NCBI GenBank assembly: GCA_012798025.1 | Contig: JAAZNX010000187.1 | Span: forward strand, 1-22,485 | DNA: 22,485 bases | Direction: 5' to 3' | DNA from: Methanothrix sp. | GTDB lineage: Archaea > Halobacteriota > Methanosarcinia > Methanotrichales > Methanotrichaceae | Part shown: one piece after another, positions 1 through 7,106 of the stretch | Numbering within the stretch: position 1 is the stretch's first letter | How the letters are laid out: each line of letters starts with the position of its first letter | Translations under genes and position numbers: made by a program | Notes under the pieces: model-generated | Database searches by the model: none | What the model was told of the DNA's origin: nothing | Seen by the model: only the letters and a program-made list of their open reading frames with translations

Positions 1-627
1 ACCTGGATTTATCCTCTCAGGCGAAAATATAAGTCCAAAGTCAGATCCCGCACAAAGTCCAGACTCTTCTTGGAGGATACGCTTAAATCTACCAACAGTC
101 GTTCCTGGACCAACTGTTGATTCAAGGCAGACAAGAGCACCCTTTCGTAGTCTCTTTCCAACACTCCTGGCACTGGCCTCAACAAACCTGTAATCTGGAG
201 CTCCGCTTCTCGGATCCGCGGGGGTAGGAACGCAGACAGCAATAAAATCAGCATCTCCAGCATTTGCTATATCTGTGGAAGCATCTAATGTCTGTGCAGC
301 CTTAATATATTCGGCCAACCAACTCTCTTCTACAAGATAGTTTCTCTTCGCCTTTATGCAATCAACCTTTACTTGGTCTAAATCATAACCCACAACACGA
401 AATCCCTTATGGGCAAACATCGTGGCCAGCGGGAGACCAACGTATCCTAGGCCTACAATCGATATCTGCGTCTCGTAATTATCCAATTTTTCTTGATACT
501 CAGATGGACTAACCCAACAGTTCTCCTCCATTAGCCCATTGGGCATTTTATCATCGTGGCTGAAAGGTTCTGGGAACAGATGCATTCCAATAGATGCGCA
601 TGCAGCGCTCTCTTGCGAGGACTTCAT
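1..627 (-). CDS. Nucleotide-sugar dehydrogenase (UDP-ManNAc dehydrogenase-like), N-terminal part, cut by window edge
   Basis: This gene runs off the left edge, so only about 209 N-terminal residues are present. The NAD-binding Rossmann motif ISIVGLGYVGLPLATMF is followed by an acidic strand end (VVGYDLD). Further on are CVPTPAD, LESTVGPGTT and FSPERINPG, the order typical of the UDP-glucose/UDP-GlcNAc/UDP-ManNAc 6-dehydrogenase family. The catalytic Cys lies beyond the edge. These enzymes oxidise a nucleotide sugar to its uronate for cell-surface glycans. The start is uncertain. ATG at 627 is preceded by GGAGGGG about nine bases upstream and gives a roughly 55-residue leader before the Rossmann fold. 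ATG at 531 gives a more usual length but has no Shine-Dalgarno site. A minus-strand AT-rich box lies at about 776-790. The exact substrate cannot be read from this fragment. Confidence 0.88.
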   Translation of the reverse strand, partial: MKSSQESAACASIGMHLFPEPFSHDDKMPNGLMEENCWVSPSEYQEKLDNYETQISIVGLGYVGLPLATMFAHKGFRVVGYDLDQVKVDCIKAKRNYLVEESWLAEYIKAAQTLDASTDIANAGDADFIAVCVPTPADPRSGAPDYRFVEASARSVGKRLRKGALVCLESTVGPGTTVGRFKRILQEESGLCAGSDFGLIFSPERINPG

Positions 628-871
628 AACTAATAACCCCTCCGATTGCTCAAAGGTTCGGCCGAATTGGGGCATGATTATGGGAGCTGACAATTTGGCA
701 GAACAATATTACACTAAACTTCCCTTTTCGAATAAAACTGAACAAGAAATCATATTTAGGGTATCATATCGGAGGGATATATACTTATTAAGGGTCGCAA
801 ACTGTAATAATTATGATGGATAAGAATGGCATGTATGTATATTAAATAGCTGGGCTAGCCCAGCGTTACTC
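628..871. other. AT-rich intergenic stretch with possible promoter
   Basis: No convincing gene is seen between the dehydrogenase start and the end of the secreted protein. On the minus strand, AAGTATATATCC at about 776-788 is a good archaeal box A. It would give a leader of roughly 120-130 bases to the 627 start. An open frame on the plus strand overlaps the dehydrogenase start region and has no family features. Confidence 0.35.
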
Positions 872-1783
872 CTAAAATATGAGAGTGCCCCGGTTAGAAC
901 AATTGAAAACTGTATCGACGCAGGGTTCGTGCTGATCAATCGAGTTCAGGTCATAGAAACCGCAGCACGGCAACCAGTCATTTGTATCATTGTAATTGGG
1001 GTACTGAGAACTCATTTCGATTTTACGTGCTAGAGCATATGTTCCATAATATCTCTCGTTGCTCTCGCTCAGCGGAGGATAATCGTATCTTTTGACGTTA
1101 TACTCCGATCCTGCATGCTTATACTTTAAATCAGCAATTCCAGTTGTATTTATCTGAATCTTGTACCCCAAATACCTCGTGGGCATCAACTGCGCTCGAA
1201 GGATTGATACATCATTTGCCTGGACGGTGGCGTTCATGCTCTCAAGCCACATCACAGTTAGCCTGTCTTTAGAAAGCTCACGATTATAGAGAAGGTTCGA
1301 GCCAGCAAAGTCTCTGTTATTTCCCTCGAAGTCCCTGTCATTTATCTGATTGCCTGAATATTGTAAGTTTCTTTTTGAAACTAAAGACACAGGCCACTTC
1401 TCGTTGAAGGTAAATGTATAGGAATCGGTTCCGTAAGGCTTTACGTAGTCGATGGTGATTTCTTCCTCTACAACCGACCACAAGCTCATCTCATCTTCAG
1501 ATCTGTAGTCTCCTTCCAGCGCACTCGTTCTTTCTCTGAGCTGGACATCATTGTACGCAATTTCTGAGTAATAGGAGCTGTAAGGATTCAGGAGGGTGCC
1601 ATGATATTCTACCGGCGCTATCTTACCTTCAACCAAGCCCGATTGGGTGAAGGTGATGTTTCCGCTATGGCGGTATATGCTCCACGAAGAAGAATTTGTG
1701 CCAATGTCGCACTGCCAGAAAGCTGCACTAGCACTCGAAATAATTGTCAGTGTGATTACGAGTGTTAGATGCCATAGCTTCAT
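872..1783 (-). CDS. Secreted surface protein with multiple N-glycosylation sequons, unknown function
   Basis: The 303-residue product begins with a clear signal peptide: MKLWHLT, then a hydrophobic core VITLTIISS, ending near ASA-AF at about residue 21. It is therefore exported or exposed on the surface. The mature part is rich in Asn, Tyr and Ser, with no later membrane span. It carries six N-X-S/T sequons (in GTNSSS, GNITF, MNATV, INTTG, YNDTN and FNCSN). A Cys-rich C-terminal section (LPCCGFYD, then PCVDTVFNC) could form disulfides. ATG at 1783 has GGAG about nine bases upstream. I do not recognise a family; it may be lineage-specific. It lies between a sugar dehydrogenase and a glycosyltransferase, which fits a glycosylated envelope protein, but that link is inferred from position only. 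Confidence 0.8.
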   Translation of the reverse strand: MKLWHLTLVITLTIISSASAAFWQCDIGTNSSSWSIYRHSGNITFTQSGLVEGKIAPVEYHGTLLNPYSSYYSEIAYNDVQLRERTSALEGDYRSEDEMSLWSVVEEEITIDYVKPYGTDSYTFTFNEKWPVSLVSKRNLQYSGNQINDRDFEGNNRDFAGSNLLYNRELSKDRLTVMWLESMNATVQANDVSILRAQLMPTRYLGYKIQINTTGIADLKYKHAGSEYNVKRYDYPPLSESNERYYGTYALARKIEMSSQYPNYNDTNDWLPCCGFYDLNSIDQHEPCVDTVFNCSNRGTLIF

Positions 1784-2024
1784 TAAATATGCTCCAATCG
1801 GGTCTTCCCGCTCCGTCCTTTGCTATCCTGCGAGATAAATGCTAGTAGGGTATAGCAAATATGCTAAATATAAACTTACCGAATGGCTTGCTGTGTCTTG
1901 TACTTTCCAAGTCGTTCATATCAATTGCCGACTTCATCAATGGATTTTTGATACTAATAAGATTTAAGGACGTACTTTATTATAACATTTATCATTTTTG
2001 GTGGTGTACGAATATCGTTGAAGA
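1784..2024. other. Intergenic AT-rich region with one small dyad
   Basis: No supported gene lies here. The only clear structure is an inverted repeat TAGCA-AATA-TGCTA at 1853-1866, just upstream of the probable promoter of the secreted protein. It could be an operator half-site pair or chance in AT-rich DNA. Confidence 0.3.
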
Positions 2025-3113
2025 TCACGTCAAGTATTGCTTCAGCACATCCCGATAAAGCCTCGCAACATTTTCGCAGGTCTTGCTCATTTGCGGAAAG
2101 CCACGATATTGCATGGCAGCATGCGTATCCTCTGGAAGCTTAATCCTGTACTGGCTGCGGGATAAGAACCATCCTTGACGGGCATAGTAGCGGGATAGAT
2201 ACTCCTGCTCCGTCTGGCCGGGGGTTGGAGTGAACAGGCCATGCTTCTTGTCCAGCTCAGCGATCTCCATCATAGTAGTATAACCGGACCTGGCGATCAT
2301 GAACCCTGCCCGGTTCATCAGCTCTGCCTTCTCCTCTGTGGAGACGTAAGAGTGAACTGTAGTGTGCTCGTCCAGTTTATCGTGGCGCTCCTTTTGCGGG
2401 CTTCCCAGCAGCACCACCTTCTCGCCAGGCAGCTTTTGCACCTGTTTGAGGATGATCTCCTCCAGCTTGGTCCTCTGAGGCTCGGGTCCGGACACTATTA
2501 TCAGGTAATCCAAATCCTCATCAACCCGCATCTTCTTCGCGCTGGTCAGGATTCCAGCGTAGTAGACCCTCTGGTTTGTAGCATCCAGGTTGGAGCGGCA
2601 CAGCTTTCCGGAGAGATTGCTGCCATTGGGCGCGATATCTGGCACTATGACACCGTCATACTTGATGTGAAAGAAGCTGTTGACAGGAATTGTAAGCATC
2701 TCAAAAGGATAAAGATAAGAAGGCAGGCTGAAGCGGAGCTGGTGTGTGATAAAATAGCTGGGGATCTTATTGGAGTAAACGCCCATGCGATTGTCGCTGA
2801 TGATCAGGTCGAACTTATTATCTGCGAGGATTTGATCCAGCTTTTTTCTCTCTCTAGCCAAGGCCCTCAGAAGAATGGGAATACTTGCCACGAATTTCGG
2901 CAGGAAGAACCTTGATGCGCTGTACGGCGCAGGGTAGTCTTTGAAGAGTATGAAGTTGCATTCAGGGCACTCCCTCTTTAGCAAGGCCAGGGCGTTTCCG
3001 CTGGTGCCTATCGTAACCTCATGGCCATGACTTAAGAGTTCATTGATGATCGGAATGTCACGAGTGGAGTGGCCTAAACCCCAGTTAAGGGGACTTATGA
3101 ATACATGTCCCAT
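2025..3113 (-). CDS. MurG-like (GT28) glycosyltransferase, MJ1255 type
   Basis: The protein has 362 residues from ATG at 3113. It starts directly with the nucleotide-sugar transferase fold: MGHVFISPLNWGLGHSTRD, the glycine-rich loop of the GT-B/GT28 group. It continues with an acidic strand (LIISDNRMGVYS) and, in the C-terminal half, LIIVSGPEPQRTKLEE, the shift into the second Rossmann domain. ARSGYTTMMEIAELDKK then resembles the donor-binding loop of MurG-type enzymes. This matches the archaeal MJ1255-like uncharacterised glycosyltransferases. The reading frame is open upstream to 3311, but that extension overlaps the divergent promoter and looks non-coding. No Shine-Dalgarno precedes 3113. 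A box A at 3137-3144 is placed for a leaderless mRNA. It probably acts on lipid- or protein-linked glycans; donor and acceptor are unknown. Confidence 0.85.
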   Translation of the reverse strand: MGHVFISPLNWGLGHSTRDIPIINELLSHGHEVTIGTSGNALALLKRECPECNFILFKDYPAPYSASRFFLPKFVASIPILLRALARERKKLDQILADNKFDLIISDNRMGVYSNKIPSYFITHQLRFSLPSYLYPFEMLTIPVNSFFHIKYDGVIVPDIAPNGSNLSGKLCRSNLDATNQRVYYAGILTSAKKMRVDEDLDYLIIVSGPEPQRTKLEEIILKQVQKLPGEKVVLLGSPQKERHDKLDEHTTVHSYVSTEEKAELMNRAGFMIARSGYTTMMEIAELDKKHGLFTPTPGQTEQEYLSRYYARQGWFLSRSQYRIKLPEDTHAAMQYRGFPQMSKTCENVARLYRDVLKQYLT

Positions 3114-3136
3114 GTGGCAAAAAGCAATAGCCTGAT

Positions 3137-3144
3137 CGTATAAA
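3137..3144 (-). promoter_or_regulatory. Box A promoter of the GT28 gene
   Basis: The minus strand reads TTTATACG 24-31 bases before ATG 3113. That is the spacing at which an archaeal TATA box would place transcription start at or next to the start codon, and it explains the absent ribosome binding site. Confidence 0.5.
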
Positions 3145-3218
3145 TCATTTTTTGTAAAGCAGCTCACCTGCACACTATGTAGGTGGCCGCCTGCATGACC
3201 CTCTTCGCGAGGCGAAGG

Positions 3219-3227
3219 CATAAATAC
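3219..3227 (+). promoter_or_regulatory. Box A promoter of the small gene at 3252
   Basis: CATAAATAC lies 25-33 bases before GTG 3252, again fitting a leaderless transcript. It is divergent from the promoter at 3137-3144; both fall in a 138-bp gap. Confidence 0.4.
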
Positions 3228-3251
3228 AAATCTTGCGCAACGCATCTTATC

Positions 3252-3500
3252 GTGTACGCGCAAATAGAGCAGGCCTTGGAGAGGATAGACTCTTCGAGCA
3301 AGCAGAATCAAGAGAAGATCAAAGCCATCCTCAAGAGATACGCAGCAGGTGAGGTAGATATTGATGAGGCCTACTACGATCTTTTGGAGGGCGGACTCAT
3401 CCCCATGCCCCAGAGGTGCGGCATGTATGCCAAGGTATCGTCCACCGCAAAGGACGAGGTGAGGCTCAAAGAGAAGATAAAGAAGGCGTTCTCTCTCTAG
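3252..3500 (+). CDS. Small helical protein of unknown function, upstream of the siroheme protein
   Basis: This 82-residue product is charged and predicted helical. It contains IEQALERIDSSSKQNQEKI, then ILKRYAAGEVDIDEAYYDLL, then a short Gly/Pro turn (GGLIPMPQRCG) and a basic C-terminal helix (KEKIKKAFSL). The ...RYAAGEVDIDEAYYDLL segment resembles the short 'few-residue hinge plus helix' modules of small archaeal regulatory or oligomerising proteins, but I cannot name a family. The frame is open to ATG 3183. The earlier residues are Arg-rich, unlike the rest, and cover the promoter, so GTG 3252 is preferred. It lies on the same strand as the Dsr-like gene that starts 113 bp later. Co-transcription is possible, but the gap carries its own duplicated AT-rich element. 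Confidence 0.6.
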   Translation: MYAQIEQALERIDSSSKQNQEKIKAILKRYAAGEVDIDEAYYDLLEGGLIPMPQRCGMYAKVSSTAKDEVRLKEKIKKAFSL

Positions 3501-3535
3501 ATGCCGGACGATTCAGTTCATCTTTTGCAGAACCT

Positions 3536-3575
3536 GAGTCATAGTTATATTCAAAGAGTCATAGTTATATTCAAA
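3536..3575. repeat. Perfect 20-bp tandem duplication
   Basis: The 20-mer GAGTCATAGTTATATTCAAA occurs at 3536-3555 and again, head to tail and without mismatch, at 3556-3575. Each copy contains TTATATTC, which could serve as a box A. The start codon of the siroheme protein is 38 bp after the second copy. Confidence 0.95.
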
Positions 3576-3593
3576 AAAAGAAAACAATTACCT

Positions 3594-3602
3594 AAAGGAG
3601 GA
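3594..3602 (+). promoter_or_regulatory. Strong Shine-Dalgarno for the siroheme protein
   Basis: TAAAGGAGG precedes ATG 3613 by about ten bases. It fixes the start and indicates a leadered mRNA, unlike several neighbours. Confidence 0.75.
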
Positions 3603-3612
3603 TTCAAGGAAC

Positions 3613-4272
3613 ATGTCGAAGGATATTTTGGAGAAGGGTGCCATTGTCCAAAGGGATAGGGAGACTTTCGCCATCGCCCCGCATATACCAGGAGGTATAA
3701 TCAGCCCGGCAGATCTTAGAAGGATCGCAGATGTTGCGGAGAAGTATAACGCAAAAGCTCTCAAGATCACTTCAGCCCAGAGGATCGCCATCGTGGGAAT
3801 TGATCCCAAGGACATCGACAGCGCCTGGAGCGACCTGGGCATGAAGCATGGTGCAGCCATAGGTCTATGTGTTCGTAGCGTCAAGATCTGTCCTGGAACC
3901 ACCTTCTGCAAACGCGGCCAGCAGGACTCGGTGGGCTTTGGCCTGAAGCTTGATGAGATTTACCATGGCATGCAACTGCCCTGGAAGTTCAAGATGGGTG
4001 TGTCGGGATGCGCCAACTCCTGCGCCGAGCCTGCCGTAAAGGATATCGGCTTGATCGGAACTCCAAAGGGCTGGAGGCTTCTTGTAGGTGGAAGCAGCGG
4101 CATCAAGCCAAGGCTTGGCCGGATGCTGGCTGAAAATTTATCCGACGAAGAGGCGCTGAAGCTCATAGATAAGATCATAAGCTACTACAAGGACCATGCT
4201 AAGAAGCAACGCCTGGGTGAGTTCATCGATGAGATAAGCTTCGAGAGATTCAAGCAGGAAGTTTTGGCCTGA
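3613..4272 (+). CDS. Small siroheme/[4Fe-4S] sulfite-reductase-like protein (Dsr-LP)
   Basis: The 219-residue protein has the core of the nitrite/sulfite reductase family. An N-terminal ferredoxin-like half contains IAPHIPGGIISPADLRRIAD and ITSAQRIAIVGI. It is followed by the siroheme-[4Fe-4S] ligand pattern C-X5-C (CPGTTFC, near residue 98) and C-X3-C (CANSC, near residue 137). KRGQQDSVG and SGCANSCAEP agree with the family. At about 220 residues it is much shorter than assimilatory or dissimilatory sulfite reductases (over 400 per subunit). It matches the small single-repeat Dsr-like proteins of methanogens, whose physiological substrate is not settled; sulfite or nitrite reduction, or a siroheme electron carrier role, are possible. 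Its 3' end overlaps the convergent universal stress gene by 23 bp. Confidence 0.88.
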   Translation: MSKDILEKGAIVQRDRETFAIAPHIPGGIISPADLRRIADVAEKYNAKALKITSAQRIAIVGIDPKDIDSAWSDLGMKHGAAIGLCVRSVKICPGTTFCKRGQQDSVGFGLKLDEIYHGMQLPWKFKMGVSGCANSCAEPAVKDIGLIGTPKGWRLLVGGSSGIKPRLGRMLAENLSDEEALKLIDKIISYYKDHAKKQRLGEFIDEISFERFKQEVLA

Positions 4273-5176
4273 CAATCAGCACCGGCCGCTTCGCCCTACG
4301 AGCCACATCGAAGGTCGTGCTTCCCACTCGAAATTGCCTCAACCAGCCCTTTCCCTGAGAGCTCATGATTATAAGTGATGCATCATGCTTTTCAGCCAGG
4401 GCAAGTATCTCATTGGCTGCACGGCCTTCCAGTACATGAACGGTCACCTTGCCAGTTAGCTCATCTCGCAGTAGGTTGAGCTTCATCGCAGGCTCATCGA
4501 TGCCCTTCCCCTCTGAGACTACGTGCGCCAGAAGGATCTCATGCACTCCTTCAAGGCCTTTTACGAGGGTCACGGCATCTTTTGCAGCCTCTGAGAAGTC
4601 TGTGGTGATCAACACCCTTGAGAAGATGCCACGGCAGAACCGTTCTGATCCCTCGAGAAGCTGGTGACGAATTATCAGCAGATCCGTCTTGCCGTTGCGC
4701 AGAACCTCAGTCGAGACGCTTCCGAGCAGGATTCCCTCCATCAGTCCCTTGCCATGCGCACCCATGGCGATGAGAGATACTTTCTCCTCATCGGCTGCTT
4801 TTTGTATCGCTTCCCCGATGGTGCCACCTTCTATGAACTCTACGCCGGATATTGGCTCTGGTCTTTTCAGATTAACTCCATCGGCTCCGCTCATCGGTTC
4901 CACGATCACTTTTAGGACCGGTTTAACTTTCAAGCCCTTCTGTTGCTCCAGGCGTTCCAGGTGCTCCACCATCTTCTTTAAGTCGGCTTTTGCATCATCT
5001 ATCAGAGAGCTGTAGCTCCAGCCCTTTTTCTCCAGCTTCATGGGATTGCTAGCGTCCACTACATTAAGAAGCACGACATCTTTTAGACCTGGAATCTCGC
5101 CAATGCAATCCAACATCTTGAGAGCGTACCTGGAGAAGTCGGTTGGGACAAGCACTTTTTCAAACATCATCATCAT
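4250..5176 (-). CDS. Tandem universal stress protein (two UspA domains)
   Basis: This 308-residue protein contains two Usp domains. The first (about 5-172) starts FEKVLVPTDFSRYALK and ends with the nucleotide-binding loop G-X2-G-X9-G-S (GAHGKGLMEGILLGS). The second (about 185-305) starts RVLITTDFSEAAKDA and ends SQGKGWLRQFRVGSTT, where the first Gly is Ser. The first domain has an extra stretch (residues about 85-130) between its strands. ATP binding is expected at least in domain 1. The start is one of four consecutive ATG codons (5165-5176). A box A at 5195-5210 would start transcription almost at that run. It lies 52 bp after the ArsA/Get3 gene on the same strand, but with its own promoter. 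Confidence 0.92.
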   Translation of the reverse strand: MMMMFEKVLVPTDFSRYALKMLDCIGEIPGLKDVVLLNVVDASNPMKLEKKGWSYSSLIDDAKADLKKMVEHLERLEQQKGLKVKPVLKVIVEPMSGADGVNLKRPEPISGVEFIEGGTIGEAIQKAADEEKVSLIAMGAHGKGLMEGILLGSVSTEVLRNGKTDLLIIRHQLLEGSERFCRGIFSRVLITTDFSEAAKDAVTLVKGLEGVHEILLAHVVSEGKGIDEPAMKLNLLRDELTGKVTVHVLEGRAANEILALAEKHDASLIIMSSQGKGWLRQFRVGSTTFDVARRAKRPVLIVRPKLPA

Positions 5177-5194
5177 CTCTGAATGTACTGTATA

Positions 5195-5210
5195 CTAAAT
5201 ATATCAATTT
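5195..5210 (-). promoter_or_regulatory. Box A promoter of the universal stress gene
   Basis: The minus strand reads AAATTGATATATTTAG about 20-34 bases before the ATG run. It supports independent transcription with a very short leader. Confidence 0.5.
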
Positions 5211-5228
5211 AGTGATGTTTTCAGACAT

Positions 5229-6131
5229 TCATATCCCTATCTGGCCCTTTCCATAAAGGTCCTGAGCAACCTGCTGGAGGGCATCGCCCTTTACCTCTGC
5301 ACCATAGTCTGGCAAAATGGCTATCCGTTTGTCTGAATACCTGGCCTTGATACCCTGGATGTAAGATCTTTGAGATGTCATCTTGCGCTGACAGAACTGA
5401 CAGTCGCACTCTTTCATCACATGATTGATGACGATAGAGGAGACATGCACACCATGAGACTCCACTGTTTCAATCAGGCGCCTCGTCTCCTCAACTGCTG
5501 CCTTCTCTGGTATTGTGACCGCAGTTATGGTTGCGATCTTTGGGTCAATCAGAGCATTTCTCATGGTCTCCGCCTTGACTCGCATGGTTCTGATCTCTTT
5601 GAGGATCGAATCCCCAAAACCTGATTCAAGAATGTTAAGCACTCCAATCCATTTATTCCTCATGCCCAGGACTCTTGTGACAAAGCCAGTGGTGATGGAT
5701 GGAAGTTGCAGCAAGGGCAGGACCATGGCGGTGGGCGCAGAATCTATGACCACATAGTCGTATTTTTTCTCCACGAAGATATCGTTTAGCTTGTCCATGA
5801 AGATGAGCTCAGAGACGCCCGGCATATTTCCGAAGTCCTCTGGCTTGACCTCCACCTCAAAGAGCCCGAATAGAGCTGTGAGGATATTTTTATATCTGCG
5901 GAAGAAGCCCTTGGCTTCCTCGGTCAAGTCGGGCTCATAGGCAAAGAGATGATCGCGGATGTTCTTCGGCTGGCTTCCAAGCTCGATATCAAAAATATCG
6001 GACAGTGAATGGGCCGGGTCCATAGAAAAGGTCAGCGTATCCATACCAAGGTTTGAGGTCCAGATACCGGTTGCTGATGATGTTACGCTCTTTCCTACAC
6101 CACCTTTGCCCGCCACATAGATGAGTTTCAT
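5229..6131 (-). CDS. Get3/ArsA-family ATPase
   Basis: From ATG 6131 the product is 300 residues and starts MKLIYVAGKGGVGKS, the deviant Walker A (KGGVGKS) of the SIMIBI class. DPAHSLSDIFD (switch I region) and YDYVVIDSAPTAM (Walker B region) follow, as in ArsA/Get3. Near the C-terminus CDCQFCQRK supplies the CxxC pair that binds zinc across the dimer in Get3-type proteins. It is a single ATPase domain, as in archaeal Get3, not the double ArsA of arsenite pumps, and no arsenic genes are nearby. The likely role is cytosolic targeting of tail-anchored membrane proteins, though archaeal clients are poorly known. The frame is open to 6254, but those residues overlap the divergent secreted-protein start. 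TATTAAAT at 6155-6162 fits a leaderless start at 6131. Confidence 0.9.
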   Translation of the reverse strand: MKLIYVAGKGGVGKSVTSSATGIWTSNLGMDTLTFSMDPAHSLSDIFDIELGSQPKNIRDHLFAYEPDLTEEAKGFFRRYKNILTALFGLFEVEVKPEDFGNMPGVSELIFMDKLNDIFVEKKYDYVVIDSAPTAMVLPLLQLPSITTGFVTRVLGMRNKWIGVLNILESGFGDSILKEIRTMRVKAETMRNALIDPKIATITAVTIPEKAAVEETRRLIETVESHGVHVSSIVINHVMKECDCQFCQRKMTSQRSYIQGIKARYSDKRIAILPDYGAEVKGDALQQVAQDLYGKGQIGI

Positions 6132-6154
6132 GGTTCGTAACTGATCTAAAAGGG

Positions 6155-6162
6155 ATTTAATA
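6155..6162 (-). promoter_or_regulatory. Box A promoter of the Get3/ArsA gene
   Basis: The minus strand reads TATTAAAT 24-31 bases before ATG 6131. It supports 6131 as the start rather than the longer open frame. Confidence 0.45.
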
Positions 6163-6241
6163 GTTTGTGTCAGGCCTAATAAAAAGGTTTTTCTACTTCC
6201 AAGACATTTAAGAGACCTGATCATAAATTGGGGGCAAAAGT

Positions 6242-6646
6242 TTGAGGGTAGCAATCACATTGGTATCGATGCTTTTCTTATTGGAGCTCGCATCGTATGG
6301 CGTTGGCAGCATGGGATCGGTTAGCTTAGATCTTATCGGTAGCAAGGCCAACAATACTACTATCGTCTCACAATATGGCGAACCCGTAAACCTGGAAATC
6401 GTTGGCAGTGCGGCTAGCAATATTAAAATCGTCTATCCTGAAGAAAAAGCCAATGACATACACATCTGTGATGCTTGCGGCCAGGAAAAATACTATATTA
6501 CGCCATGGGATGATTTCAGGAGGCCTCTGTGTTATCCCTGGAGTTCATATATTCCTACCAGGTACAATAGGCTGTTCTTTAAATATCAGGAATATCCCAC
6601 TGTCACGCCAAAAGTACTCACGCTGGGTGGAGTGGCGAATTCATAG
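6242..6646 (+). CDS. Small secreted protein, unknown function
   Basis: This 134-residue product has an N-terminal hydrophobic signal (VAITLVSMLFLLELASYGVG). The mature part shows two similar beta-type segments (VSLDLIGSKANNTTIVSQYG and VNLEIVGSAASNIKIVYPEE), which look like an internal repeat. A CDACG motif and an aromatic, Pro-rich C-terminal part follow (YYITPWDDFRRPLCYPWS). NNTT provides sequons. The start is TTG at 6242 with GGGGG about eight bases upstream; an in-frame ATG at 6269 lies inside the signal core and is less likely. It is transcribed divergently from the Get3/ArsA gene. No family is recognised; an envelope location is inferred from the signal. Confidence 0.65.
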   Translation: MRVAITLVSMLFLLELASYGVGSMGSVSLDLIGSKANNTTIVSQYGEPVNLEIVGSAASNIKIVYPEEKANDIHICDACGQEKYYITPWDDFRRPLCYPWSSYIPTRYNRLFFKYQEYPTVTPKVLTLGGVANS

Positions 6647-6721
6647 CGAAAAGAGAAGCAAGGATATTCGTTTGCAAGATGCCACCGGATGCAGAACAAT
6701 CGTCTGAGCTGGTGTTCGTTC

Positions 6722-6991
6722 TTACTCCCCCTCCTCGAAGCTATACATTTCAGGCAGCAAACTCTGAATACATTTAAATTGATCTAATAATTTGACCCCT
6801 TTTGGAGTGGTCTGATATATGGTGACAGAGCTTTTCGTCGTCTCTAAAAGATCATTTCTTATGAGAAGCTCAATATACGGAATTACCGTCCTGAAGTTGA
6901 GGTTAGCTTGATAAACTATCTTGGTCTTGCTTGCACCGCTGATGCAAATATTAAGGATTTGGGAAATTATTGTGTCTTTGCTTCTCTTCAT
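6722..6991 (-). CDS. Archaeal winged-helix transcription regulator (HTH_45 type)
   Basis: This 89-residue, single-domain protein follows the archaeal HTH_45 pattern closely. It begins MKRSKDTIISQILNICISGA, then SKTKIVYQANLNFRTVIPYI (the 'KT.I.Y.a.l' recognition region), then ELLIRNDLLETT and the wing with YQTTPKGVKLLDQF. Such proteins bind DNA as dimers and usually control their own or neighbouring genes. ATG 6991 has no Shine-Dalgarno. ACATAAAAGC at 7011-7020 on the minus strand is placed for a leaderless mRNA. The paired TTGCAA hexamers at 7079-7095 and other dyads upstream are candidate operators. The convergent secreted-protein gene ends 75 bp away. Confidence 0.85.
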   Translation of the reverse strand: MKRSKDTIISQILNICISGASKTKIVYQANLNFRTVIPYIELLIRNDLLETTKSSVTIYQTTPKGVKLLDQFKCIQSLLPEMYSFEEGE

Positions 6992-7010
6992 CTTATTTCA
7001 CTTTCTGCAA

Positions 7011-7020
7011 GCTTTTATGT
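7011..7020 (-). promoter_or_regulatory. Box A promoter of the winged-helix gene
   Basis: The minus strand reads ACATAAAAGC 20-29 bases before ATG 6991, consistent with a leaderless message. Confidence 0.4.
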
Positions 7021-7078
7021 CATGCGTAATGAGAGCCATTTTGACTTTGAAGAGCTAGAATTCTTTAATTCAGCAATG

Positions 7079-7106
7079 TTGCAATAAGTTTGCAAAAACA
7101 TATAAG
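7079..7106 (+). promoter_or_regulatory. Plus-strand promoter with paired TTGCAA palindromes
   Basis: TTGCAA, itself palindromic, occurs at 7079-7084 and 7090-7095, exactly 11 bp apart (about one helical turn). It is immediately followed by the purine-rich AAAA and CATATAAG (7099-7106), a good BRE/box A on the plus strand. The predicted transcription start is about 7125-7132. No protein gene of normal size follows on this strand for 2 kb, so the promoter points into the dyad-rich region. The winged-helix regulator encoded next door is a plausible binder of the hexamers. Confidence 0.45.

Noticed and set aside
539..823. Plus-strand open frame of about 94 codons
   Set aside because: It overlaps the start and promoter of the dehydrogenase, has no family features and no ribosome binding site or box A at a suitable distance.
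2241..2915. Long plus-strand open frame (about 224 codons)
   Set aside because: It lies wholly inside the GT28 glycosyltransferase on the opposite strand, whose motifs are clear; the protein is a low-complexity mirror of it.
5229..6131. Arsenite-transport ATPase role for the ArsA-like gene
   Set aside because: Single ATPase domain with a CxxC zinc pair and no ArsB, ArsC or ArsR neighbours; Get3 fits better.
6132..6254. Longer N-terminus for the Get3/ArsA gene
   Set aside because: The extra residues cover the divergent promoter and the start of the secreted protein; the family begins right at MKLIYVAGKGG.
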